From contig DDKB01000018.1 in the NCBI GenBank assembly GCA_002339675.1, positions 183,544 to 247,543 on the forward strand: a DNA stretch of 64,000 bases, read 5' to 3'. A program made the translations under genes and the position numbers. Below the pieces are notes generated by a model. It was not told the origin of the DNA. It was given only the letters and a program-made list of their open reading frames with translations, and did no database searches. Position 1 is the first letter of the stretch. Each line of letters starts with the position of its first letter. Positions 26,857 through 34,842 of the stretch are shown here, one piece after another. The DNA comes from Stutzerimonas stutzeri. Lineage in GTDB: Bacteria > Pseudomonadota > Gammaproteobacteria > Pseudomonadales > Pseudomonadaceae.

Positions 26857-28371
26857 TCAGCCGAGAAACAGTTGGTAGGCGGGATTGTCCGTTTCGTCCC
26901 AATAGCGGTAGCCGATCTTGTCCAGTGCGGCTGGCAGCAGGTGGCGCTCCTCGGCCGGCACTTGCAGTCCGGCCACTACCCGGCCGTCCGCCGCGCCGTG
27001 GTTGCGGTAGTGGAACATCGAGATGTTCCAGCGCCCGCCGAGGTTATTGAGGAAGTTGAACAGCGCGCCCGGACGCTCGGGGAACTCGAAGCGATAGACC
27101 ACTTCGTCGCTGACACCCGAGGCGTGTCCGCCGACCATGTGCCGCGTGTGCAGCTTGGCCAGTTCGTTGTCGGTGAGGTCGAGCACCGGGAAGCCCTTGG
27201 CCCGCAACCCTTCGACCAGCGCCGCCCGCGGGTCGTTTTCCGGATGGGTCTGCACGCCGACGAAGATGTGCGCCTCGCGGTCCTGGTGGTAGCGGTAGTT
27301 GAACTCGGTGATCTGGCGCTTGCCGATGGCCTCGCAGAAGGCCTTGAAGCTGCCTGGCTCTTCCGGAATGGTCACGGCGATGATCGCCTCGCGCTTCTCG
27401 CCCAGCTCGGCACGCTCGGCCACGTGGCGCAGCCGATCGAAATTGACGTTGGCGCCCGAATCGATGCCGACCAGCACCTGATTGGCCACGCCGTCGCGCT
27501 CGACGTAGCGCTTGATCCCCGCGACGGCCAGGGCCCCGGCCGGCTCGGTGATCGAACGGGTGTCGTCGTAGATGTCCTTGATCGCCGCACAGATCTCGTC
27601 GGTGCTGACCGTGATCACTTCATCGACGTAGTGCTTGCAGATGTCGAAGGTGTGCTGGCCGATCTGCGCCACCGCCACGCCGTCGGCGAACAGTCCCACC
27701 TGCGGCAACACCACGCGCTCGCCCGCTGCCATGGCCTGCTGCAAGCAGTTGGAATCGTCCGGCTCGACGCCGATAACCTTGACCTCCGGTCGCAAGTACT
27801 TGATGTAGGCGGCCACGCCCGCGATCAGGCCACCGCCGCCAACCGGCACGAACACCGCATCGAGCCGGCCCTGGTGCTGGCGCAGGATCTCCATCGCCAC
27901 CGTGCCCTGCCCGGCGATGACGTGCGGATCGTCATAGGGGTGGATATAGACGAAGCCCTTTTCCTCGACCAATTTCAGCGAATAGGCCAGCGCCTCCGGA
28001 AAGGCGTCGCCCTGCAGGACCACCTTGCCGCCACGGGCGCGCACGCCCTGCACTTTCAATTCGGGCGTGGTACGCGGCATCACGATGGTCGCCTTGATAC
28101 CCAGTTCCCGCGCCGCCAGCGCCAGGCCCTGCGCATGGTTGCCCGCCGAGGCGGTGACCACGCCACGTGCCAGCTCCTCGGGAGACAGCTGCGCCAGTTT
28201 GTTGTAGGCGCCGCGAATCTTGAAGGAAAATACCGGCTGCAGATCCTCGCGCTTGAGCAGAATCTGGTTGCCCAGCCGCTCGGAAAGCTGGCGGGCGGGC
28301 TGCAAGGGCGTTTCGACGGCGACGTCATAGACGCGCGAGGTGAGGATCTTCTTGACGTAGTTTTCGAGCAT
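26857..28371 (-). CDS. ilvA: Biosynthetic threonine ammonia-lyase
   Basis: 504 residues, the length of the allosteric biosynthetic enzyme. It converts threonine to 2-oxobutyrate, the first step of isoleucine synthesis. The PLP lysine is in FSFKIRGAYNKL (about 57-62), and SAGNHAQGLA and the glycine-rich PVGGGGLIAG loop are present. Residues from about 330 form two ACT-like regulatory segments (EEPGSFKAFCEAIGKRQITEF and ERPGALFNFLNNLGG) that mediate isoleucine feedback. The gene diverges from rpiA. Confidence 0.97.
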   Translation of the reverse strand: MLENYVKKILTSRVYDVAVETPLQPARQLSERLGNQILLKREDLQPVFSFKIRGAYNKLAQLSPEELARGVVTASAGNHAQGLALAARELGIKATIVMPRTTPELKVQGVRARGGKVVLQGDAFPEALAYSLKLVEEKGFVYIHPYDDPHVIAGQGTVAMEILRQHQGRLDAVFVPVGGGGLIAGVAAYIKYLRPEVKVIGVEPDDSNCLQQAMAAGERVVLPQVGLFADGVAVAQIGQHTFDICKHYVDEVITVSTDEICAAIKDIYDDTRSITEPAGALAVAGIKRYVERDGVANQVLVGIDSGANVNFDRLRHVAERAELGEKREAIIAVTIPEEPGSFKAFCEAIGKRQITEFNYRYHQDREAHIFVGVQTHPENDPRAALVEGLRAKGFPVLDLTDNELAKLHTRHMVGGHASGVSDEVVYRFEFPERPGALFNFLNNLGGRWNISMFHYRNHGAADGRVVAGLQVPAEERHLLPAALDKIGYRYWDETDNPAYQLFLG

Positions 28372-28543
28372 CGTGGGCTATCTTGGCGGGCGTTGCGGGG
28401 TCAACGAGTCTACTCCGCGCGCTGGACGCCGACCACCGGCAATCGGCGCATCCAGAGGCGGATGCGGGGTGCGCGCGAGACCCACCGGTGCAGCCCCGCT
28501 ATACTTTCGCCTCTCGTTTCCTCTACGCCCGGACCCTTACGCC

Positions 28544-29218
28544 ATGACCCAGGACCAACTCAAGCAGGCCGTCGCCCAGGCTGCCGTCGACCTTATCGTC
28601 CCGCAGCTCAACGACCGCAGCATCGTCGGCGTCGGCACCGGCTCCACCGCCAACTTCTTCATCGACCTGCTGGCCCAGCACAAGGCGGCCTTCGACGGCG
28701 CCGTGGCCAGTTCCGATGCCACCGCCGAGCGCCTCAAGGGCCACGGCATTCCGGTGTACGACCTCAACTCGGTCGCCGACCTGGAGTTCTATGTCGATGG
28801 CGCCGACGAAGCCAATCGCCACCTGGAACTGATCAAGGGCGGCGGCGCGGCGCTGACCCGCGAGAAGATCGTCGCGGCCGTGGCCAAGACCTTCATCTGC
28901 ATTGCTGACGGCAGCAAGCTGGTCGATCGCCTCGGCGCCTTCCCGCTGCCGGTGGAAGTCATCCCCATGGCCCGCAGCCATGTCGGTCGCGAGCTGGTCA
29001 AGCTCGGCGGCGACCCGGTCTATCGCGAAGGCGTGGTGACCGACAACGGCAACATCATCCTCGATGTGCACAACCTGATGATCGGGTACGCCCCGGATGT
29101 CGAGGCGCAGATCAACAACATTGTCGGCGTGGTCACTAACGGTCTGTTTGCTGCTCGCCCTGCAGACCTGCTGCTGCTGGGCACCGCCGAAGGCGTACAG
29201 ACGCTCAAGCCCGAGTGA
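28544..29218 (+). CDS. rpiA: Ribose-5-phosphate isomerase A
   Basis: 224 residues. It interconverts ribose 5-phosphate and ribulose 5-phosphate in the pentose-phosphate pathway. The phosphate-binding GTGSTANFF, the catalytic DGADEAN and the KGGGAALTREKI blocks are intact. It is divergent from ilvA, with a 172-bp promoter region between them. Confidence 0.97.
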   Translation: MTQDQLKQAVAQAAVDLIVPQLNDRSIVGVGTGSTANFFIDLLAQHKAAFDGAVASSDATAERLKGHGIPVYDLNSVADLEFYVDGADEANRHLELIKGGGAALTREKIVAAVAKTFICIADGSKLVDRLGAFPLPVEVIPMARSHVGRELVKLGGDPVYREGVVTDNGNIILDVHNLMIGYAPDVEAQINNIVGVVTNGLFAARPADLLLLGTAEGVQTLKPE

Positions 29219-29223
29219 GCGGC

Positions 29224-29246
29224 CATGGGCGGCTCACCCGCCCATG
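29224..29246 (+). terminator. Stem-loop after rpiA (no clear U tract)
   Basis: A perfect inverted repeat with nine-base arms (CATGGGCGG and CCGCCCATG) and a five-base loop starts six bases after the rpiA stop. No T run follows, so it may be a stabilising 3' hairpin rather than an intrinsic terminator. Confidence 0.4.
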
Positions 29247-29320
29247 CATAACAAGGCTCGCGCAAGGCCCAGGACGGGCGAACCGCAACCGCTGCGCCAC
29301 CCACCGAGGCCAGCGGAAGC

Positions 29321-30232
29321 TCATCGCCGGCGGCTGAAGACATAGAAGCGATTCGGCTCGCCGACGACGTAGATGTCGCCGCGCTCGTCCATTGCGACGC
29401 CTTCGGCCTGATCGATGCCATCCACCAGGCCGTTGAGCCCGCCGAACAGACTGATGAAGCTGCGCGGCCGGCCCTGCAGGTCGAGCTCGACCAACAGGCG
29501 CGACTCGTCCGACAGCATCAGCGTGTGGCCGGTACGCGGATCGATGGCCACCGATGAAATGTCGCGCACCAACAGCGGTTGCTCCGGCAGCGGCTCGAGC
29601 GCACCGGCAAGGCCGCCGTCGTCCGGTATCGACAGCTGAAACAGGCCCTGCGGATCGCGCTCCTTGGCCATCAGCAGGCGGCGGGTGCGCGGGTTCCAGG
29701 CGAGCCCTTCGAAGCCCTTGTTGCCAGCATCCTCGAAGCCTAGGTCATAGCGGAACGTCTCGGCCAGATCGAGGCTCTCGACACCGGCTTGCAAGCGAAA
29801 CACGGCGACCAACCGCTGGCGCTCGTCGACAATCGCCATGCGGCCATCGTCCAGCGCCTCGACCGCTTCAGGATCGGAAAAGCCGGTCAGCTGGCTACGT
29901 CGCAGCACCACCCCAGCGGAGGTAAATTCGACCAACTGCGGGTGCCGCCCGGTCACGGTGAACAGGGTGCCGGTCGCCGGATTCCAGGTCAGCCCGGACG
30001 TCTGGTCCTCCTCCAGACCGGCTAGCGTCGTTTCCATAACCAGCTCGTAGTCCGGCAGCCAGACGCTCGCCGCACGCGCCTCGGCGTCCACCGATTGCTC
30101 CCGCCAGTAAAGGCCGAGCTGGTCGTTCCAGTGCAGCATCCAGCCGGTCAGCAGGGCGGCGCAGACGGTGAGCACGAGCAAGACGTAGAGGAACCGGCGC
30201 AGGCGCGACGGTCGGGCGGGAATCGCGGTCAT
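29321..30232 (-). CDS. SdiA-regulated-domain membrane-anchored beta-propeller protein
   Basis: 303 residues: one N-terminal membrane helix (about 12-32), then a periplasmic propeller-like domain with repeated SGLTWNPATGTLF, DPEAVEALDDG, EGLAWNPRTRRLLMAKE and EGVAMDERGDIYVVGEPNRFYVF blocks. This is the YjiK/SdiA-regulated family pattern. Function is unknown; the E/D-rich blocks suggest metal binding as in other six-bladed propellers. Confidence 0.85.
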   Translation of the reverse strand: MTAIPARPSRLRRFLYVLLVLTVCAALLTGWMLHWNDQLGLYWREQSVDAEARAASVWLPDYELVMETTLAGLEEDQTSGLTWNPATGTLFTVTGRHPQLVEFTSAGVVLRRSQLTGFSDPEAVEALDDGRMAIVDERQRLVAVFRLQAGVESLDLAETFRYDLGFEDAGNKGFEGLAWNPRTRRLLMAKERDPQGLFQLSIPDDGGLAGALEPLPEQPLLVRDISSVAIDPRTGHTLMLSDESRLLVELDLQGRPRSFISLFGGLNGLVDGIDQAEGVAMDERGDIYVVGEPNRFYVFSRRR

Positions 30233-30291
30233 CGAGGACTTCCTGGAAACAGGCGCCCGATTACAGCATGGCGGGGGACGGCAGGGAAACG

Positions 30292-30320
30292 GCGACCGGG
30301 AGCGTGGTGCGCCCGGTCGC
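30292..30320 (-). terminator. Inverted repeat downstream of the FAH-family gene
   Basis: Nine-base arms (GCGACCGGG and CCCGGTCGC) with an 11-base loop lie just after the stop of the minus-strand FAH-family gene. Only a short, broken T run follows on that strand, so termination is plausible but not certain. Confidence 0.4.
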
Positions 30321-30326
30321 GGACAC

Positions 30327-30992
30327 TTAAAGGACGCGGCTCTCGAAACGCGACAACCCGACCAGTTCCAGGACCAGTTCGTCGCCCTGGTTCAGCGGGC
30401 CGACGCCGGCGGGCGTGCCGGTCAGCACCACGTCGCCGGGTTGCAGGCTGAAATGGCCGGCGATGTGTTGCAGCAGCGGCAGGACCGGGTTGAGCATCTG
30501 ACTGCTGTTGCCATCCTGGCGGACTTCCCCATTGATAGTCAGGCGGATGCCGATGTCGGTCAGGTCCTGCACCGCGTCGCCCGGCACGAACGGCGCCAGC
30601 ACGCAGGCGCCATCGAAGCTCTTGGCGATCTCCCACGGATGGCCCTTTTCTTTCAGCCGAGCCTGCACGTCACGCAGGGTCAGGTCCAGCGCCGGCGCGA
30701 AGCCGGAGATGGCGTCGCGGACCTCTTCCTCGTTCGGCTTGCGCGACAGCGGCTTGCCGATCAGCACGGCGATTTCCGCCTCGTAGTGCACCGCACCGCG
30801 ATCGGCCGGAATGCTGAAGCCACCTTTCAGCGGGACCGTGCAGCTGCCGGCCTTGATGAACAACAGCGGCTCGGTGGGCACCGGGTTGTTCAGCTCCTTG
30901 GCGTGCTCGGCGTAGTTGCGGCCGATGCAGACCACCTTGCCCAGCGGGTAGTGGATCGTGGTGCCGTCGGTGTACTGGTGTGTGTAGTTCAT
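30327..30992 (-). CDS. Fumarylacetoacetate hydrolase-family protein
   Basis: 221 residues, the single-domain FAH size. The family signature is visible: KVVCIGRNYAEHAKELNN near the N-terminus, the acidic metal site in VHYEAEIAVLIGK, and the GDVVLTGTPAGVGPL block. Members hydrolyse or decarboxylate beta-diketo acids such as acylpyruvates or oxaloacetate. The start at 30992 has GAGGAT six bases before it. The gene follows the D2HGDH gene on the same strand by 44 bases. Confidence 0.92.
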   Translation of the reverse strand: MNYTHQYTDGTTIHYPLGKVVCIGRNYAEHAKELNNPVPTEPLLFIKAGSCTVPLKGGFSIPADRGAVHYEAEIAVLIGKPLSRKPNEEEVRDAISGFAPALDLTLRDVQARLKEKGHPWEIAKSFDGACVLAPFVPGDAVQDLTDIGIRLTINGEVRQDGNSSQMLNPVLPLLQHIAGHFSLQPGDVVLTGTPAGVGPLNQGDELVLELVGLSRFESRVL

Positions 30993-31036
30993 GAACAATC
31001 CTCAGGGGAGCGACAGGCTGGAAACAGGACCGGGCT

Positions 31037-32443
31037 TCAGGCTTCAGGCTGCACGCTGAAAATCTTGCCCGGGTTCATGATGCCGTTGGGGTCGAACGCC
31101 GCCTTGATCGCCTTCATGTAGCCGATCTCGGCCTCCGACCGGCTGTAGGTCAGGTAGTCGCGCTTGGTCATGCCGACGCCGTGCTCGGCCGAAATCGAGC
31201 CGTTGTACTTCTGCACCGTCTCGAACACCCACTTGTTCACCGCGGCGCACTTGTCGAAGAACTCCTCCTTCGACAGCGCCTCGGGTTTGAGGATGTTCAG
31301 GTGCAGGTTGCCGTCGCCGATGTGGCCATACCAGAGCACTTCGAAGTCCGGGTAGTTCTGCGTGACGATGGCGTCGATGTCGGCGAGGAAGGCCGGCACC
31401 TTGGAGACGGTCACCGAGATGTCGTTCTTGTATGGCGTCCAGTGGCTGATGGTCTCGGAGATGTACTCACGCAGCTTCCACAGGTTCTGCAACTGCTGGT
31501 CACTCTGGCTCATGACGCCATCGACCACCCAGCCTTCGTTGACGCAATGCTCGAACGTCGCCAGCGCCTGCTCGGCGCGCTCCTCGGTGGTCGCCTCGAA
31601 CTCGAGCAGGGCGTAGAACGGCGTGCGGGTTTCAAACGGCGCGGGAATGTCGCCGCGACCGAGAATCTTGTCCAGGCAGCGGTCGGAGAAGAATTCGAAG
31701 GCGGTGAGGTCCAGCTTGTCCTGGAAGGCGTGCAGCACCGGCATGATCGATTCGAAGTCCGGCGTGCCCAGCACCATCGCGGTGAGGTTGGTTGGCTGGC
31801 GTTCCAAACGCATGGTCGCCTCGACAACGAAGCCCAGCGTGCCTTCGGCGCCGATGAACAGCTGGCGCAAGTCGTAGCCGGTGGCGTTCTTGATCAGGTC
31901 CTTGTTCAGCTCGAGCAGGTCGCCCTTGCCGGTGACGACCTTCAGGCCGGCCACCCAGTTGCGGGTCATGCCGTAGCGAATCACCTTGATCCCGCCAGCA
32001 TTGGTGCCGATGTTGCCACCGATCTGGCTGGAGCCGGACGAGGCGAAATCGACTGGATAGTAGAGCCCCTTATCCTCGGCGAACTGCTGAAGCTGAGCCG
32101 TGATCACACCCGGCTGGCAGACGACGGTGCGGTCCATTTCGTCGAATGCCAGGATCTGGTTCATGTAATCGAAGGAGACCACCACCTCGCCATTGGCGGC
32201 GACCGCCGCTGCGGAGAGACCGGTGCGCCCGCCGGAAGGGACCAGCGCGACCTGGCGCTCGTTGGCCCAACGCACGATGGCCTGCACCTGCTCGACCGTC
32301 TTCGGAAACACGATGGCCGAGGGTGCCGGGGCGAATTGCTTGGTCCAATCCTTGCCATAGGTGTTCAGCGAATCGGCATCGGTCAGCACCTTGCCAGGCT
32401 CGACCAGGGTCTTCAGCTCGTCGATCAGGGCGAGATCGGTCAT
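31037..32443 (-). CDS. FAD-linked D-2-hydroxyglutarate dehydrogenase
   Basis: 468 residues of the GlcD/D2HGDH type: an FAD-binding PCMH domain (PSGGRTGLSAAAV, SSGSSQIGGNIGTNAGGIKVIRYG, FIGAEGTLG) and a C-terminal oxidase domain with the metal-binding YGHIGDGNLHLN and ISAEHGVGMTKRDYL motifs. The enzyme oxidises D-2-hydroxyglutarate to 2-oxoglutarate. In P. stutzeri A1501 the corresponding protein was shown to drive serine synthesis by removing the D-2-hydroxyglutarate that SerA makes, and it is divergent from serA as here. The start at 32443 matches the conserved MTDLALIDELKTLV N-terminus; in-frame ATGs upstream are less likely. Confidence 0.93.
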   Translation of the reverse strand: MTDLALIDELKTLVEPGKVLTDADSLNTYGKDWTKQFAPAPSAIVFPKTVEQVQAIVRWANERQVALVPSGGRTGLSAAAVAANGEVVVSFDYMNQILAFDEMDRTVVCQPGVITAQLQQFAEDKGLYYPVDFASSGSSQIGGNIGTNAGGIKVIRYGMTRNWVAGLKVVTGKGDLLELNKDLIKNATGYDLRQLFIGAEGTLGFVVEATMRLERQPTNLTAMVLGTPDFESIMPVLHAFQDKLDLTAFEFFSDRCLDKILGRGDIPAPFETRTPFYALLEFEATTEERAEQALATFEHCVNEGWVVDGVMSQSDQQLQNLWKLREYISETISHWTPYKNDISVTVSKVPAFLADIDAIVTQNYPDFEVLWYGHIGDGNLHLNILKPEALSKEEFFDKCAAVNKWVFETVQKYNGSISAEHGVGMTKRDYLTYSRSEAEIGYMKAIKAAFDPNGIMNPGKIFSVQPEA

Positions 32444-32510
32444 CTTGGAAACTCTCATTCGATTCATGGTCACCCTGAGTACGCTTCAGCTCAGGACATG
32501 GGGTGTTTCG

Positions 32511-32540
32511 AGGGGGCTGTATGCTAGCATACGACCCCCT
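32511..32540. promoter_or_regulatory. Palindromic operator candidate in the divergent D2HGDH/serA promoter region
   Basis: A 30-bp imperfect palindrome, 26 of 30 positions symmetric, has a perfect 14-bp core GTATGCTAGCATAC at 32519-32532 flanked by AGGGGG and CCCCCT arms. It lies 68 bases upstream of the D2HGDH start and about 100 bases upstream of serA. This is the shape of a dimeric repressor site (GntR-, FadR- or LysR-type). The regulator is not in the window, or at least not adjacent. Confidence 0.6.
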
Positions 32541-32642
32541 TTGAAACGTGCCTCGGCAGACTCCCGACGCCGGTTGTACCGGGTCGGCCAGCCTTCGCTG
32601 GACACTTCAGTCCTATCCCTCGGCCTTAAGGTTTTAATGCAG

Positions 32643-33872
32643 ATGAGCCAGACCTCTCTCGACAAGAGCAAGATCAAGTTTCTTCTCCTCGAAGGCGTTC
32701 ACCAGAACGCTGTCGATACCCTCAAGGCCGCCGGCTACTCCAACATCGAGTACCTCAAGACCGCCCTGCCGGAAGACGAACTGAAGGAAAAGATCGCCGA
32801 CGCGCACTTCATCGGCATCCGCTCGCGCACCCAGCTCACCGAAGAGGTCTTCGAGGCGGCGAAGAAGCTGATCGCCGTCGGTTGCTTCTGCATCGGCACC
32901 AACCAGGTCGACCTCAACGCCGCCCGCGAGCGCGGTATCGCGGTGTTCAACGCCCCCTACTCCAACACCCGTTCGGTGGCCGAGCTGGTACTGGCCGAAG
33001 CCATCCTGCTCTTGCGCGGCATCCCGGAGAAAAATGCTTCCTGCCACCGCGGAGGCTGGATCAAGTCGGCGGCCAATTCTTTCGAGATCCGCGGCAAGAA
33101 GCTCGGCATCATCGGTTACGGCTCCATCGGCACCCAGCTATCGGTGCTGGCCGAGGGCCTCGGCATGCAGGTCTATTTCTACGACGTGGTGACCAAGCTG
33201 CCGCTGGGTAACGCCACTCAGATCGGCTCGCTATACGAATTGCTGGGCATGTGCGACATCGTCTCCCTGCACGTCCCCGAGCTGCCATCCACCCAGTGGA
33301 TGATCGGCGAGAAGGAAATCCGTGCCATGAAGAAAGGCGCGATCCTGATCAACGCCGCCCGCGGCACCGTGGTCGAGCTGGACCACCTGGCCGCTGCGAT
33401 CAAGGATGAGCACCTGATCGGCGCTGCCATCGACGTGTTCCCGGTCGAGCCGAAGTCCAACGACGAGGAATTCGAAAGCCCGCTGCGCGGCCTGGATCGT
33501 GTGATCCTGACCCCGCACATCGGCGGCTCGACTGCCGAGGCCCAGGCCAACATCGGCCTGGAAGTCGCCGAGAAGCTGGTCAAGTACAGCGACAACGGCA
33601 CCTCGGTGTCTTCGGTCAACTTCCCGGAAGTCGCCCTGCCCTCGCACCCGGGCAAGCACCGCCTGCTGCACATCCACGAGAACATCCCCGGCGTGATGAG
33701 CGAGATCAACAAGGTATTCGCCGACAATGGCATTAACATCTGCGGCCAGTTCCTGCAGACCAACGAAAAGGTCGGCTACGTCGTGATTGACGTGGACAAG
33801 GAATACTCAGACCTGGCGCTGGAAAAGCTGCAGCAGGTCAACGGCACCATCCGCAGCCGCGTGCTGTTCTGA
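32643..33872 (+). CDS. serA: D-3-phosphoglycerate dehydrogenase
   Basis: 409 residues, the Pseudomonas SerA length. It starts serine synthesis and, by family knowledge, also reduces 2-oxoglutarate to D-2-hydroxyglutarate. The NAD Rossmann motif GYGSIGTQLSVLAEGLGM, the catalytic RG..E..H set (NAARGTVVEL, TPHIGGSTAEAQ) and a C-terminal ACT domain (HENIPGVMSEINKVFADNGIN) are visible. The chosen ATG matches the conserved MSQTSLDKSKIKFLLLEG start. An ATG at 32637 adds two residues and has TAAGG at better spacing, so either may be used. Confidence 0.96.
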   Translation: MSQTSLDKSKIKFLLLEGVHQNAVDTLKAAGYSNIEYLKTALPEDELKEKIADAHFIGIRSRTQLTEEVFEAAKKLIAVGCFCIGTNQVDLNAARERGIAVFNAPYSNTRSVAELVLAEAILLLRGIPEKNASCHRGGWIKSAANSFEIRGKKLGIIGYGSIGTQLSVLAEGLGMQVYFYDVVTKLPLGNATQIGSLYELLGMCDIVSLHVPELPSTQWMIGEKEIRAMKKGAILINAARGTVVELDHLAAAIKDEHLIGAAIDVFPVEPKSNDEEFESPLRGLDRVILTPHIGGSTAEAQANIGLEVAEKLVKYSDNGTSVSSVNFPEVALPSHPGKHRLLHIHENIPGVMSEINKVFADNGINICGQFLQTNEKVGYVVIDVDKEYSDLALEKLQQVNGTIRSRVLF

Positions 33873-33892
33873 GTTGCTGACGCGGTGAACGC

Positions 33893-33918
33893 AAAGGGAG
33901 GCTTCGGCCTCCCTTTTT
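33893..33918 (+). terminator. Rho-independent terminator of serA
   Basis: Seven-base stem GGGAGGC/GCCTCCC closed by a TTCG tetraloop and followed by five Ts, starting 21 bases after the serA stop. Confidence 0.92.
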
Positions 33919-33930
33919 CATGCCCGCGGC

Positions 33931-34206
33931 TCAGCGCGCCGGTGTGTCGGCGCTTCGCCTGTCGTCAAGTCCGGGTTGCCGCGTCTGGCGCTGCTCACTC
34001 GGTTCGATGGGCGGGACGGCGGGCGGTGACTCCAGGGTCGGCGGCCTGGGCGGGTCCGCCTGGTCGCCGTGCTCGATAACCTCCTGCCGGGGCTCGCGAG
34101 CGTCCAGCGGGTGCTCCCGGGCTTTGTTCGGATGCGTCGGACCGGTCCCGTCGGCAAACGCCGCGGCCGTCGCCGTCAGGGTCAACAGGAGCAGAGGGAC
34201 ACGCAT
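33931..34206 (-). CDS. Small secreted proline-rich protein of unknown function
   Basis: 91 residues. A clear signal peptide (about 1-19, LLLLTLTATAAAFA) precedes a hydrophilic, Pro/Glu/Arg-rich mature part with no recognisable fold. GAGGAC lies eight bases before the ATG. I do not recognise a family. It converges on the serA terminator. It could also be a fortuitous frame, but the signal peptide and ribosome-binding site argue for a real gene. Confidence 0.6.
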   Translation of the reverse strand: MRVPLLLLTLTATAAAFADGTGPTHPNKAREHPLDAREPRQEVIEHGDQADPPRPPTLESPPAVPPIEPSEQRQTRQPGLDDRRSADTPAR

Positions 34207-34284
34207 GGTGAAAGTCCTCGTCTGATCGAAACGCCAGGGGCGCCGACACGCCGTTATTTACCGCGCCTCGCAAAGCCGCCCACG

Positions 34285-34310
34285 AAAAAGCCCCGACCGG
34301 GGCCGGGGCT
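34285..34310 (-). terminator. Rho-independent terminator of the Met/Ser/Gly-rich protein gene
   Basis: On the minus strand a seven-base stem AGCCCCG/CGGGGCT with an eight-base loop is followed by five Ts, about 20 bases past the stop of the gene at 34331. Confidence 0.88.
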
Positions 34311-34330
34311 CTGATGCGACGGCGATGAGG

Positions 34331-34717
34331 TCAGTTGCCTGAGCCACCGCTGCCGCCCGTACCTGAACCGGTAGCGCTGGCGCCGGTACCGGTTGTGTTG
34401 CCCACGCTGGTGCCGGTTCCGGTGCCCGGGCCTGCCGGCTCGCCGGATTCGGTAGTAGTACCCGCCCCGGTGGTCAGGCCTCGGCGATCAGTATCATCGG
34501 TGGTCTTGCCGTCCATCATGGTGCCGTGGTCGTTGTTCATCGACCCGCTGTTCATGGAGCCATTGCCGTTCATGGAGCCGCTGTTGGTCGAGCCGCTGCT
34601 CATCGAGCCGTGGCCGTTGTTGTCCATCATGGTATCGCTGTCGGCGCTCCCGGCAGCGAACACGCCGGTGGACATCAGGCCGGCCAATGTCAGCGCCGCA
34701 ATCTTGGTCGTGTGCAT
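34331..34717 (-). CDS. Secreted low-complexity Met/Ser/Asn/Gly/Thr-rich protein
   Basis: 128 residues. A signal peptide (about 1-21, ending GVFA-A) is followed by a repetitive segment with variations on NGSMNSGSMN and several Met/His/Asp clusters (TMMDNNGHGSM, DHGTMMDG), then a Gly/Thr-rich tail. The start at 34717 has AGGAG about eight bases upstream; an ATG two codons earlier is too close to it. The Met/His/Asp clusters could bind metal ions such as copper (inference only). Its own terminator follows. No family recognised. Confidence 0.7.
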   Translation of the reverse strand: MHTTKIAALTLAGLMSTGVFAAGSADSDTMMDNNGHGSMSSGSTNSGSMNGNGSMNSGSMNNDHGTMMDGKTTDDTDRRGLTTGAGTTTESGEPAGPGTGTGTSVGNTTGTGASATGSGTGGSGGSGN

Positions 34718-34842
34718 GGTCATTCTCCTGTTTACAGGGGGTTCCCTTATTCCGGCAGCGGCGCGCGTCAAGGGTTTCATCGGTTTGCCCGGATGCCTGA
34801 TCAATGTGTCGCCAAGCCGCCTGGCATCGCTGTTTCGGGCGA

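Noticed and set aside
26872..28908. 678-codon plus-strand frame across ilvA and rpiA
   Set aside because: It is antisense to ilvA and out of frame in rpiA, both of which are unmistakable.
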